DNA of 64,000 nt, taken from the NCBI RefSeq assembly GCF_009389715.1, contig NC_052392.1, forward strand, positions 39,599,668-39,663,667. Direction: 5' to 3'. The position numbers and the translations under genes are program-made. The stretch comes from Phoenix dactylifera. Taxonomy: Eukaryota > Streptophyta > Magnoliopsida > Arecales > Arecaceae. The notes under the pieces were generated by a model that had not been told where the DNA came from, searched no databases, and was given only the letters and a program-made list of their open reading frames with translations. Positions 23,731 through 35,000 of the stretch are shown piece by piece (positions within the stretch are counted from its first letter, which is position 1; every line of letters starts with the position of its first letter).

Positions 23731-25172
23731 ATGAAGAGAGAAAAGATGGCATGCAAGCCTCATGTTCTTGTGCTACCCTACCCTCGGCAAGGCCACATCA
23801 ACCCAATGCTCCAATTTGCGAAGCTCTTATCCCACCGGGGCCTTAAGACCACCCTTGTGCTCACCGTCGGCATAACCAAGTCCATGCACGGAGAAGTCGG
23901 CTCGGTCGGTATCGAGACCATCTCCGATGGCTACGACGACGAACACGCGAGGGAAAAGGACACCATAGAAGCCATCCTCCAACGGCTCCAGTCTGTGGGC
24001 TCCCGGACCTTAGCTGAGCTGATTGAGAGGATGAAAGCCTCAGGCCATCCGGTGAGCTGCATCGTGTATGATGCGATCCTTCCTTGGCCATTGGACGTCG
24101 CCAGAGATCTCGGCGTGCTCGGAGCTGCATTCTTGACTCAGCCGTGCATCGTCGACGCCGTCTACTACCATGCGTACCGTGGATCGCTGGCGGTGCCGCC
24201 GGTGGGCTCTACATTTCAGCTGACGGGGTTGCCGGAGCTCGGAGATTCCGATCTGCCATCTTTTGTTTCGGTCCCCGGGTACAGTCCAACTCACTTGAAA
24301 CTACTGGTGAACCAGTTCTCCAACATGGAGACTGCCGACTGGGTCCTTTGCAACACTTTCCAGGAGCTGGAGAATGAGGTGGGTGCTGTATGCCCATGAA
24401 AGATCCATATATTTTGCCAAAATTTTAGTTTATAACATGGTTATGGATTCATAGCCGGGTTTTGGGTCTTTCTTGAGGTATGGGATCATATTTTGTGAAT
24501 ATTCATATGAGGTAGACTCGATTTTACTTGGTTGATAATATATATTTGATCACGCTTAACGCACTCAAATCTAGGATTCCTTGGAGGTTTTGGAGTCCAA
24601 ATCATTATTCTTACATCTCAACTTTTACATGAATATGATCTTATTTTGCGGGAGGCATTTGTTGCTGAAAAAGAAAAGAAAAACGAGGAAGCTGGTAAAG
24701 AATAGGGCGGGCGAAGGGGGAAAGTGGACTTGGAAATTCTACTCAAAGCCTATGATTTTCCTTTAACTATTTACGTAACTTTTTATAGTCTTGCTGAGGC
24801 CATAAATTACTTTGTTAAATTTTGTGCAAAAGCACAAACAAGTGAAGATTTTACACTAGATCCAACCTTAGGTTAAGTACGGAGGAAAAAAATAGTTAAT
24901 ATATAAAATACTAGAAGCTAATTAAGAGAAAAGAAAGGGAGCGTTCATCATGATTTTGAGTCGTTAGACACACACACACACTCATACATATATATGTATG
25001 TATATGTTGAAAAGAAAGATTTCATTGAGACATCAATGAACGGGAATACAGCTCTCTCCTTAGAGGAGCGGGATATAGAAAAGATACAAAGGAGAAATTG
25101 ATTACAAAAGGATTAAGAGGGAGGTGGTGAATCGTTAACTTTTTATCAAAAATTTAACAGAAAATGTAGAAG

Positions 25173-25250
<78 letters not shown>

Positions 25251-26260
25251 CTATATTTTGAGCAAAGCAGTATGTGAAAATTTCTTAGAAAATAAAAACT
25301 CAACATTCGGTAACTCTTTTTCTCTTTCATTAGATCAACTGATTCAAATAATAGGGAAAGCATGCATATTTACTAGCTTTGTTTTGATGAAACATGTATA
25401 TTTACTAGCTGTTTCAGCAAAGAAAGGCTTCCGAGCATGTGTCTATATGGTTTGCTGCATTGAGATTATATCTTTTCATAAAGTTCCTACAATGCAAAAA
25501 TTGTTTTCAGGCGATCAATTGGATGGCAAATTATATGCCAATGAAAGCGATTGGGCCAATGGTCCCATCCATATACATAAATGCACACTTGGATGGAGAC
25601 AAAAACTATGGTGTTGATCTATGGAAGGCAGATGGTGCTGTCATGAACTGGCTTGACAAAAGAGAACCTCACTCGGTTGTGTACGTATCCTTTGGAAGCA
25701 TTTCAAAAGTAGGGCCAGAGCAAATGGAGGAATTGGCATGGGGGTTAGGCAAGAGCAGTCACTACTTTTTGTTGGTAGTGCGAACAAGGGAGAAGGATAA
25801 GATTCCAATGAAATTTATGGAAGAGACAAAGGAGAAAGGATTGGTGGTGCCATGGTGCCCACAACCAGAGGTATTAGCCCATAAGGCAATTGGATGTTTC
25901 GTGACGCATTGCGGGTGGAATTCAACCTTGGAGGCGATAAGCCTCGGAGTGCCGATGGTTGCGGTGCCGCTGTGGACGGACCAACCGACGAATGCCAAAT
26001 GTGTGAAGGATATTTGGAGAGTAGGAGTGCGAGCAGGAGTAGATGAGAATGGGATTGTGAGGAGGGATGAGATAGAAAGATGCATAAAAATGGTGATGGA
26101 AGGAGAGAAGGCAATAGAAATCAATGGGAGTGCAAGGAAGTGGAGGGAACTGGCTATGAAGGCATTGATGGAAGATGGACCTTCTAACAAGAACATCAAT
26201 GATTTTGTAGCTAGACTAGCAACTAAGAAGGATCTGAAGAGCATAACTTCAGCTTCATGA
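23731..26260 (+). CDS. UDP-glycosyltransferase, UGT74-like (2 exons)
   Basis: A second family-1 glycosyltransferase, predicted cytosolic and probably UDP-glucose dependent; the acceptor is unknown. Exons are 23731-24378 and 25511-26260, with one phase-0 intron of 1132 nt at the same position as in the minus-strand gene (after ELENE/ELEPE). The product is 465 aa from the first in-frame ATG; an ATG five codons later (23746, MACKPHVLVLPYP) is an equally good start. Catalytic His22 lies in QGHINPM and Asp114 in IVYDAILPW. The PSPG box is about residues 331-374, WCPQ...WTDQ, complete and ending in Gln. Exon 1 is GC-rich while exon 2 is much more AT-rich, unlike the uniformly GC-rich neighbour at 8613. 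The intron contains a long (CT)n tract. Divergent orientation and shared structure suggest an old duplicate pair. Confidence 0.93.
25176..25253. repeat. (CT)n then (CTAT)n microsatellite in the UGT intron
   Basis: About 28 CT units followed by ctat repeats, about 260 bp before the 3' splice site. Confidence 0.95.
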
Positions 26261-26821
26261 AAAATTTTGGAAGCTTTTTTTTATTTTTTGTTTGATGAAA
26301 ATAACTTGTTGGAAGCTGCCTGTCATGAAGAAAAAGGTTTTACAATGCTCTGTGTTTACTAGTCTATAATGAAGTCAGTTGACTTCCCTTCACTGTTATT
26401 GCTTGCGATTCTAAAATCGCGAAGGGGTTTAACTCCATTCAATCTTGAATGATGCTATTGCAATTATGTTGGAACCAGATGATAAAAAAATAAAAAGGGC
26501 AAGAATAAGCGTAGGTTGTTTATTCTAGAACAGGCGAACATCAACCTGTTGACTGTTGTTGCCTTGTTCTTGTCACATCCTCAGCTTGTTCGATGGAACC
26601 GTCTGTGACTCTGCGTTTGGTTGAAAAATGGACACTAAATAGTGCTAATTCTGCTACTCCATGCTGCGGATGTACCACCATCCATGCTTAGCATGATGAG
26701 AAAAATCTATCTAAACAAGGAGAAGATTTGATACTCTTTGCCAACGTAAGATGCCATCATTCAAGATTTTTCTTGGGTTGCACCATAAACCCCTCCACAT
26801 TTTGGAGCCTAAGAATATAAT
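26261..26821. other. 3' flank of the plus-strand UGT
   Basis: The presumed 3'UTR and flank; no gene or element recognised. No strong aataaa hexamer stands out close to the stop. Confidence 0.45.
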
Positions 26822-27340
26822 TAGGGGTGGCAATCGTGTCAGATCAGGTTATATACGGGTTGGGTTGGATATAAGTCGGATTAAAAATTCATCAACCCAA
26901 ATTCACCTTGTTTATTAAACAATTCAAAATTTCAAATCTGAATCTGGCCTATTTATAAATAGATAATCTGATCCGACCTACATAACCTATTTATTAAACA
27001 GATTAAATGGGTTAGACGGATTTTAAATAGGTTAAATGTTTTTAAATAGGTTAAACAGATTAAGCGAGTTAGGTTAAATAGGTTAGAAATAGATTAAATA
27101 GGTTCCAAATAGGTTAAACAGATTTTAAACAATTAAACGGGTCGGGTTATAACCCAATTCAATTATTAAACGGGTCAAAATGGATTAAACGGGTCAAAAG
27201 TTTAAATCTAAATCTAACCTATTTAATAAATAGGTTTAGATGGGTTGACCTATTTACAACTTAAATCCGTTTATGTCAAATCCAAACCTAGTTGAAGTGG
27301 ATTGTTCATAAGTTAGATTGATGGGTCGGATCATAAATTA
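26822..27340. mobile_element. hAT-like non-autonomous element remnant
   Basis: It starts taggggtggcaatcg, a terminal sequence common in plant hAT-type MITEs. The interior is built of repeated words (aggttaaa, gattaaacgggt, aacgggtc), as in such elements. The expected opposite end (ttgccacccct) was not found, so it is truncated or decayed on the right. Confidence 0.5.
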
Positions 27341-29000
27341 TAAGCTCTAAATACAATACATTCCATAGGCTCTAAAAATGTGGAGAACCACCACTTTACA
27401 TTGTCCAACCAGTTAGACGCAACTCACCTATCGAAGTTATATCTTCCTGAATCATTCTTTCTAAGGAAGAATTAGTAGGGATCCGAGTCTGATTAAAAGA
27501 TATAGTTGGGGGATGACCTTTGCATGCAAAGAATCACTCAACTGTATGAGAGCCATAAAATAAACATAGCGAAATCCGCTTCTCAAGCTACTGCACTTGT
27601 TAACTAAGGCAAAGCTAAGGTCTAGTACCATATATTGTGTCTTTTCTTAATGGTTTTGGCAGCCAACAGCCATGCACAGAAAGTTTCATTCTATACTGCC
27701 AAGGCCAGAAACCTTGAAATCATAATTCAGGAAACATGTTTTTTCTGGGAGGAGAAGTATGACTCAAAAATCTCACTAGTTCCACCTTTCCGACTGATTT
27801 ATGAAACCTCCGCAAAAAAAAAGAAAGACAAAGAAGAACACATCAGTTGAGCAACATCTTCAAGTATTTGAGCTACTTACAATCAAATTGACTACTTCGT
27901 TTTATCACCTCCACCAACAGTAACTAAGGTATAAAGGTTTCTGATGCATGTGTCAAATATTTTTTTGCTGGGTAACTATTTTGTCTATTTGGGATGTTGT
28001 TCATTCTAGATGTTTTCTTTTTTCTCTTTTTCTGATCTTTCCACTTGGGAAGTGTCCCATAGAAATTTGAAAGTTAAATGTGCCTTGGAATCAAGGTGGA
28101 GGATATTCTGAGCATGATCAGCCCACCCCATTAACCATGTTATCTATTGAGTTTAGATCCTCTCTGTTTAGGATTACACCAATCACCAGCCTCCATGCAG
28201 TGAGGAACAACTAGTGATTGAGTAGGACAAGTATTAGTGTAGGACATGTACCTTGGTAGCCCTGCTCATCCTTTTTTATAATAGTTGCACTCCTTTAATG
28301 TCTCTCTCTCCAAGTGTCCCTAGATGGTATACAAATCACACATTTATATCCAAACTTTAATTTCTTACAAAATTTCGCAAATTAGCAAAGTCTTTCCATT
28401 GAAGAATGATGATTTGTTACATAAAACCCTTCTGGCCTAGACGAGCAACTCAACTTGAGGGCATGTCTCTTTATCGTATGATTTCCAAACTTAGAGCTGC
28501 AACGCTCTAAACATAGAGGTTATATGATTTTAGTAAACAAAACACATCCATATACAAAAAAAAATAAAAAATACGCCTAGGATTAGCACACTATATATTA
28601 GGTATTTAGCACCTAAGCACGATTCTAATTATTAAATATTTAACTTAAGCAAGCAACGGGAATGCTAGAGTCCAATAATTTACACAACAATGTTGGATGC
28701 GTCAAATTTAGTGCTCGACTAACAACGGAATCACAATGTTTGGCCAGGGATTGTGGCTGCACCATAGGTGTAGCATGCAACTATTACATTTCCCTTCAAG
28801 ACTAGACAAGGAAATTGCACTAGCATTATTTTTTTTAAAAAAAAAGAAAAAAAAATTCTATTGCGGGCCTTGGTTCCATTGGAGGCCCACACGTATGGGT
28901 AGGATGCAGTGGGCCCAAACCCCGCTTGCGTCCTTTTCTCGCAGATCCCTGTTCCCGCCGACCACCCGTGCCATGGCTAACTCCTTGCGTGTCGCTCACC
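27341..29000. other. Intergenic region between the UGT gene and the BT3-like gene
   Basis: No gene recognised. The last part (about 28850-29000) becomes GC-rich and is probably the start of the BT3-like promoter, with an E2F-like ttcccgcc at about 28950. Confidence 0.4.
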
Positions 29001-29300
29001 CATTGGTTCGTCCGCTCCTTAGGACACGTGAAGGTCGGCTGGTTCCCACTCGGCCACCCGTTTTTGTTCTGCTGCCGTTTTCTCCACCGCTCTCTTTTTG
29101 GGAAAGAACGGAAGCCGGGGCTCCCCTGCATCCCTGCTCTCTCTGTCTCTCTTTAGTTCTTTGTTTCTTTTTTCTCTCCTCTTCTTTTTATCTTGCATCT
29201 TCCTTTCCTGTTAATCGAATCTTCTACGGGAACGAGCTCTGGCAAGGAAAAGAATGGAGCCACGGTTTCGATGCATCTAAATATTCTCGCATAGGGTCGA
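29000..29300 (+). promoter_or_regulatory. Probable promoter and 5'UTR exon of the BT3-like gene
   Basis: GC-rich sequence with a G-box (acacgtga near 29023) leads into a CT-rich leader (29130-29210) and ends at a good donor (gaggtacgt near 29300). The coding exon at 32022 is preceded by a clear acceptor (tttcattgcag, ending at 31996), so a 5'UTR exon must lie upstream. This is the best candidate, giving a 2.7-kb 5'UTR intron. Confidence 0.45.
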
Positions 29301-29574
29301 GGTACGTCCGTTTTGATGGGAAAACTCGAAGTTTTGATACGAATTTAGATGTTAGAGTGTTGAATTGTCTGCTTGTTATGAAATAGATGTCTAAGAACTG
29401 AAGCTTATTGTTGCAGGATTTGATTGATCATGGAGACAAAAGTTGCTTTTACTTTCGATGAATAGGCTGCTATTTGGTGCATATATTGTTCAATTTTAAT
29501 TTTTGAGAGAGCTCTGAGATGATACGGTCATGTATATGATCTTGTGATCATCCAGGTCTAGTGATTTTGATTCA

Positions 29575-30210
29575 GGTACACCATACCGTGCTGAACCGGA
29601 GGGCAGGGGACATACCGTACTGTACCAGTATGAAGGAACCGGCCCCTGCATTGGGTGTACTGATATAGTAACAGAGTGGCATCATACGGTGATACGGCGG
29701 CTCGGTACTTAATTTTGATAGATGTGGATAGAAAGATCTTGGCTGAATTCTTATTATATTTAAATGCCTGTAGGTTTTTTTAAGTATATTATGGTCGATT
29801 CTGATTTCTGGTAGCTTATATTAATGTATGTAGGGTTTGAAAGAATTACAAACTTGTGCGCATGTTTGGATTTTTTTTTCCTTACAAAAATGCATATGTA
29901 TGGTAGGTATCGGATATGAAAGCCACCTTAGCATAAATAAGGCGTGTTTACATTTTTTTTTCACAATATATAAGATTTATGAAACCCAGGAAAGGGTTGT
30001 TTTGGTAGTGCCATAGATATTTTCAAGACCAAGCTTCGCTGTCTCGACACTGGATCTCGTACTGATGTCACATTAGCATAATGTCGGTACGGTATGATAT
30101 AGAATTTTTTGGCATACCGGATATTGGTACGCCACCTATACTGAGTACGGGTACCGAATTGGTACGGTACGCCCCATACTGTCCGATTCAAGCCGGTACG
30201 GCCTATCATG
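29575..30210. repeat. GGTACGG-type dispersed repeat, two pieces
   Basis: Dense words such as ggtacggtac, gtaccgaattgg and cataccg at 29575-29705 and 30080-30210. They belong to the same dispersed family as 950-1060, 41175-41657 and 43412-43581. Both lie in the presumed 5'UTR intron of the BT3-like gene. Confidence 0.55.
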
Positions 30211-32021
30211 TTCAGGACAAACGACAAGTAACAAGCTACTTATGGAGAGATGGAGATGTTATTTGAGGCAACAATTCTTGGGCTAGAGTCGTAGTTTTAA
30301 ATAACGGCATTATAACTGTTATAATGGCCATTATAAGAGTCTCGGCCAACTCCATTACATTATTAAAATAAATAATACGGAAAAATATAGCAGCCATTTT
30401 TTTTCATTATTTCCTGTTACAATGGACCTTTATAACACAAATAATAGCCATTATTTTGCCTTGTACTTTTTCTCATAAAATAATATCTATTTCAAATTTC
30501 TTTTTTTTTCAAAATTTCCTCCAAAAGTTATTGTATGGTCTAAAAAGTATATTGTTTATCTAATAACAAACAAAGGAAAAGATAACACTTCAATATCTGG
30601 ACTTGGAAACTCATAATATCTAAGAACATAGTTTTTCTCTCAGGAAATTTCTTCTTTTAAATTCTCATTTTTAGCAGCAAACGTAAGAAATAAGTCATAT
30701 TGATTTATTCTGCAAAAGAGCATGGAATTTTATTTATGGAAGTTAATGCACCCTAGTCCCACAACTGATTTTTAAGTCTACCAACAATAAAAAGGTTTAT
30801 AATTGATGGTTTTTTCATTTAAAAGATCTAAGGTTTATGAACAGCAGTTTTGTTTTTTTTTTTTCTATGAAAAACATCTCAAAAGAAAATTTATATACAA
30901 AAACATCAGCATGTAGTAGCAAATTTGTGTAGCACTCAATCTACATGAATACATTACAATATTAGAAACCAAACAAACTGAACCGATCAACCTAGACAAT
31001 TCAAGTAGTGCGAAGAAATATAAAGATCTTGTGCTATTACATCGGCATGAAAAGAGAAAGTAAGCAAGGAAAAGGAACAAGCTACAGACTATACATGGTC
31101 CACTCATTATAGGGCTACCCATACAGTCAAGCTGAGGAGGAATGTATCACTTTAGAAACAATATGTATATGGAATCTTATATCTGAATACAAAGTAATAC
31201 TGCCCAATGACCCTGCCCTTTACTCCAACAATAAATCTCAATAACTGTTGCCTAAAGTAGAAGCCTTTAGTATCTTATTAAATACTTAACCTCTAGTAGA
31301 AGGTTTTAGTACGAGCTATCCCCTTCCTCTAGGATGTGGAAAATGGTTGTTTTGTTGTATATTCATATAAGTAAAGGAAAATGGATGTATAACAATCATT
31401 CACTCTGGCACTTTTTGCAAGTGAACTGATGAATTTGATGGTAATTAAGAAAAACAAAAACAGCTCAACTTGGGGTCAGATGCATGGATGTTATTTTGCC
31501 ATTTGTTCCTTACTAAAGCTGGGTCTTTAAAATATAAATTTAGGTGTGTCTATATAATTCTTCACTTTCTTCATTGGATTTTGTTTGGTCTCATCTGGTA
31601 TTCATTTCTTAGAGTATTGACTATCTGCACCAGGCATTTGAATGCAAGCAAATTATTTTTATTATCTTTATCAAATATATGTCATAAAATTTCACATAAT
31701 TTTCTAAAAGCGAGATATTAGATTCAAGTGGAGAAAATCTTTTTACATTATAAAAAGAGTGAAATTTCTAAACACACAGATAATAAAGGCGTTCTCTTGA
31801 AATGTTTTGCCATCACTCAAGATTTGATAAAATTGAAGGAAATCATATCATTAATGCAGATACTTTGTTTTTTGTCTGATTCAGAAACTTGTATGTCAGC
31901 TTTTTTCTGAGAAGATCTATCTTAAGCACTCTGAAACCAGAAAGGGATGCTGTTATTTATGGAAAAATAATAATATCAGTTCTGTGTTTCATTGCAGCGA
32001 AGATTTGAGAAAAAGTAGTTG

Positions 32022-35000
32022 ATGGCATGCCTGGAGCTGGATTCTCCACAACTTTTTTCAAATTTCCTATCGTATGATGGTCCCTTCAACCTGCATCTAG
32101 ACGGAAGCATTTCTGCTGAACTTTTATCTGTGTCGGATGCTTGCACATCTTCTCAATCCCATTGTAGTAACATTCCCAAACCACCTCCACTCCCAGGAGC
32201 ATCTTATAGCAGAAACAAATTATACAAAAAGCTACAGGGTTACAGTATTATTCCTGATGAAACGAAGCATGCATGGGACAGACTTTTTTATGAAGGATAT
32301 GAAGCTGATGTCCATGTTCTTACAGATGATAAGGGCATAATTCTGGCACATTCAAGTGTTCTTGTAAGTACGTCGCAATCCTTTACATCAGTCATGTGCA
32401 TGGTGTGCCCTACTTCTTGATATCACAATGTGCACTGTGCACCACATGATTGTAGGAAATGGAATAATTAGGAATTTTATTGGAGCTGATATATGGCCAT
32501 ACAATGTCTTGGAATGGCCAATCCTTTCTAACAAAGTCCTATGTTGTCTTTGATATTAGTTTTGAATAAAAAAAATATCCACATAATTTTGTAGGCTACA
32601 AACCAATGTAGCCTTCTAAAGAAGTCTTTCTTGCCATGAGGTCTATAATGTTTCTACTGGAGATCTCTAAGGTAGTGCAACTTACATGTTCCAAATAGGT
32701 TAATGATTGATCTGATGTTATAAATTACCTCAGTATAGGTGAAACAAGGAAATTGCCAGTAAACTTGTAATTAGTAGCAGATATTTCAAAATATAAAGAT
32801 ATGCATATGTTTTCTGTCATGCATCCATGGCATCTATCAAATGCTTTTAAATATTGAAATTTAACAGGTGCGCTATCTCATGATTAAGGACTAATCAAAA
32901 TATTGTCTTCAATATTCTTGAAGTTTGTCTGTTCTTTCCTGTTAATTGGACTTTTACTAGTTTCTGCCCAGTGCTCTAGATATCTGTGAAGATTTCCAAT
33001 ATAGAAACCCACTTAAAGAGGCTATGACATTGTGCAGGAGAAGTGAAATCATAAGCTAATTTGCTGAATTTATGTTAGTCCCTTTCTTTTAGTTTTTTTG
33101 TTTTAGTTTTTTTTTTTCCGGGTTGGATTCTAGGTATCTCCAGCATTCCTCCAAGATTGTATATGCTAAAATGAGCTGAAGATAAGTGAACACCATTTAT
33201 TCTTTTTTCCCTTTTCTATCCATTTTTGAAAAAAAAAAATCTTATAAAGGCTTGATTAATCCTTGGATTTACCTAGTGCACTTAAATTTTCTTTAGTCTT
33301 GAAGCCCAACATCTATCAACTGATTTTTCACTGAAGAATAAAATTTGGCATATCTCTGAACAGGGTATTACATCTCCAGTGCTGAGAAGCATGTTAGAAC
33401 TAGCAAGAGTAAAAGGGGGTTTTCGATGTATTAAAATTCCTGGTGTGCCTTCAGAAGCTGCCCGTGCATTTATCCGATTTCTTTACTCGTCATGGTATGC
33501 CTTCATTTCCTCCTTTCTTTGCTGCAGTTTCTTGGGAATTTTAATGTTATCAATAAGGTTAATGGTTTAAAATTCACTGGTGCCATGGGTGTGTGGAAGG
33601 CATTTTGTAAATTTAATTCGTGCATCCAAAAATCTGAACATTGGACATGGAAAAGCTGATTTGACTCTGTAGAAGCACTATCTCTACTATCTTAATGAGA
33701 GAAGCCTTGATGACTGACGCTGCATCGCCCTAATGTAGCCTGACTTTTAGAGTGCCAATGCCACAATTCTTATAGATTTTCTATTTCAAAAGATCACCAC
33801 CTTTGCTCCACATTTAGTAACTTAGACTTTCTGAAAATTTAATAAGAAAAACCTGTGCTCAGGTCTACATCTTTCCTCTTTTTCCTCCTCTTATCCATGT
33901 GCATTACTGGTGTCCTTTGTTAGTAAAATTTAATGGACAATGAAAGACTTGCTAAATATGTTTGCATCCCTGCCAAAGAATTCATTCACATGAGAATTGG
34001 TTTTTCTGAGAATTGTTCAATTAACATGTGCATGAAGCTAGAGTTTTGGATATGAAGTTGCATTAGTTGATTTGACTTGAAGAAATCGGTAACATGGCAT
34101 TAATACATGGAGAACGCTGACCAACATGTTGTGTATTATGCTCTAAAATTCATTTAGACAATCTTGCCTAGAAATTGTTGATGTGGCATCTTGTGGTATG
34201 CCTAATAGTCCACAGAGATGCAGGGGTTGGAAGGTTTAAATCTGAGCTTCCAATTCCGCAATCCATGTTTTGTTCCATTGGAATATATTCCATTATTAAA
34301 GCTAGTAGTCTTGACGGAGAGTGGGACTCCGCCCCTATTGTGATGCGTGTCCAGATATGATGGAGCCTATCGGGCATGTCCTTTTCCATTGCCCGAGAGT
34401 AGTTCAGATGTGGCAGCAGGCTAGTTTTGACTAGTGCTTCCTACGATCCTTGAGCCCGGTGGCAGCTTTCCTTGAGTATTTGAAAGGTTCATTTGATGAG
34501 AACCTCCACTGACAGTGGGGGTGTCAGGTTTGCTTACACTGCTTATTATATATGGGTGGACAGGAACTCCAGAATTTTTGAGAGGCGACGTCAGAACTGT
34601 CCATGCTGATTAGTTCTTAGCTGAGCGGCTTCTTGGAGGACCTGAGGCTGCGAGGCATATCTGGGCTTCTCACAGTTTTTGAAGCACCTCGAATAATATT
34701 CGTCGCCTAGGAGGCTCCACCCCCAAACTTTCTCAAGATAAATTTTGACTAAAGTGTGTCTGATGATGGGAGGATGGGAGGGGCTGGTTTTGTGATCAGA
34801 GATGCTGATTCCAGATTGGTCACTGCTGGAGGTTGTCGGCTTTATGACACCTTCGTTCCTGAAGCTGAACTCAGAGCCGCTTTGGAAGGCATTACCTACA
34901 TGCGGCTCACTTTGAGGGTGGACTAGAATCACTTGGAAGGCGACGGTGATTGGATGGATCCAGGGCCATGCCAGGTCTGGCGACAAGCACCCGTTGCTGT

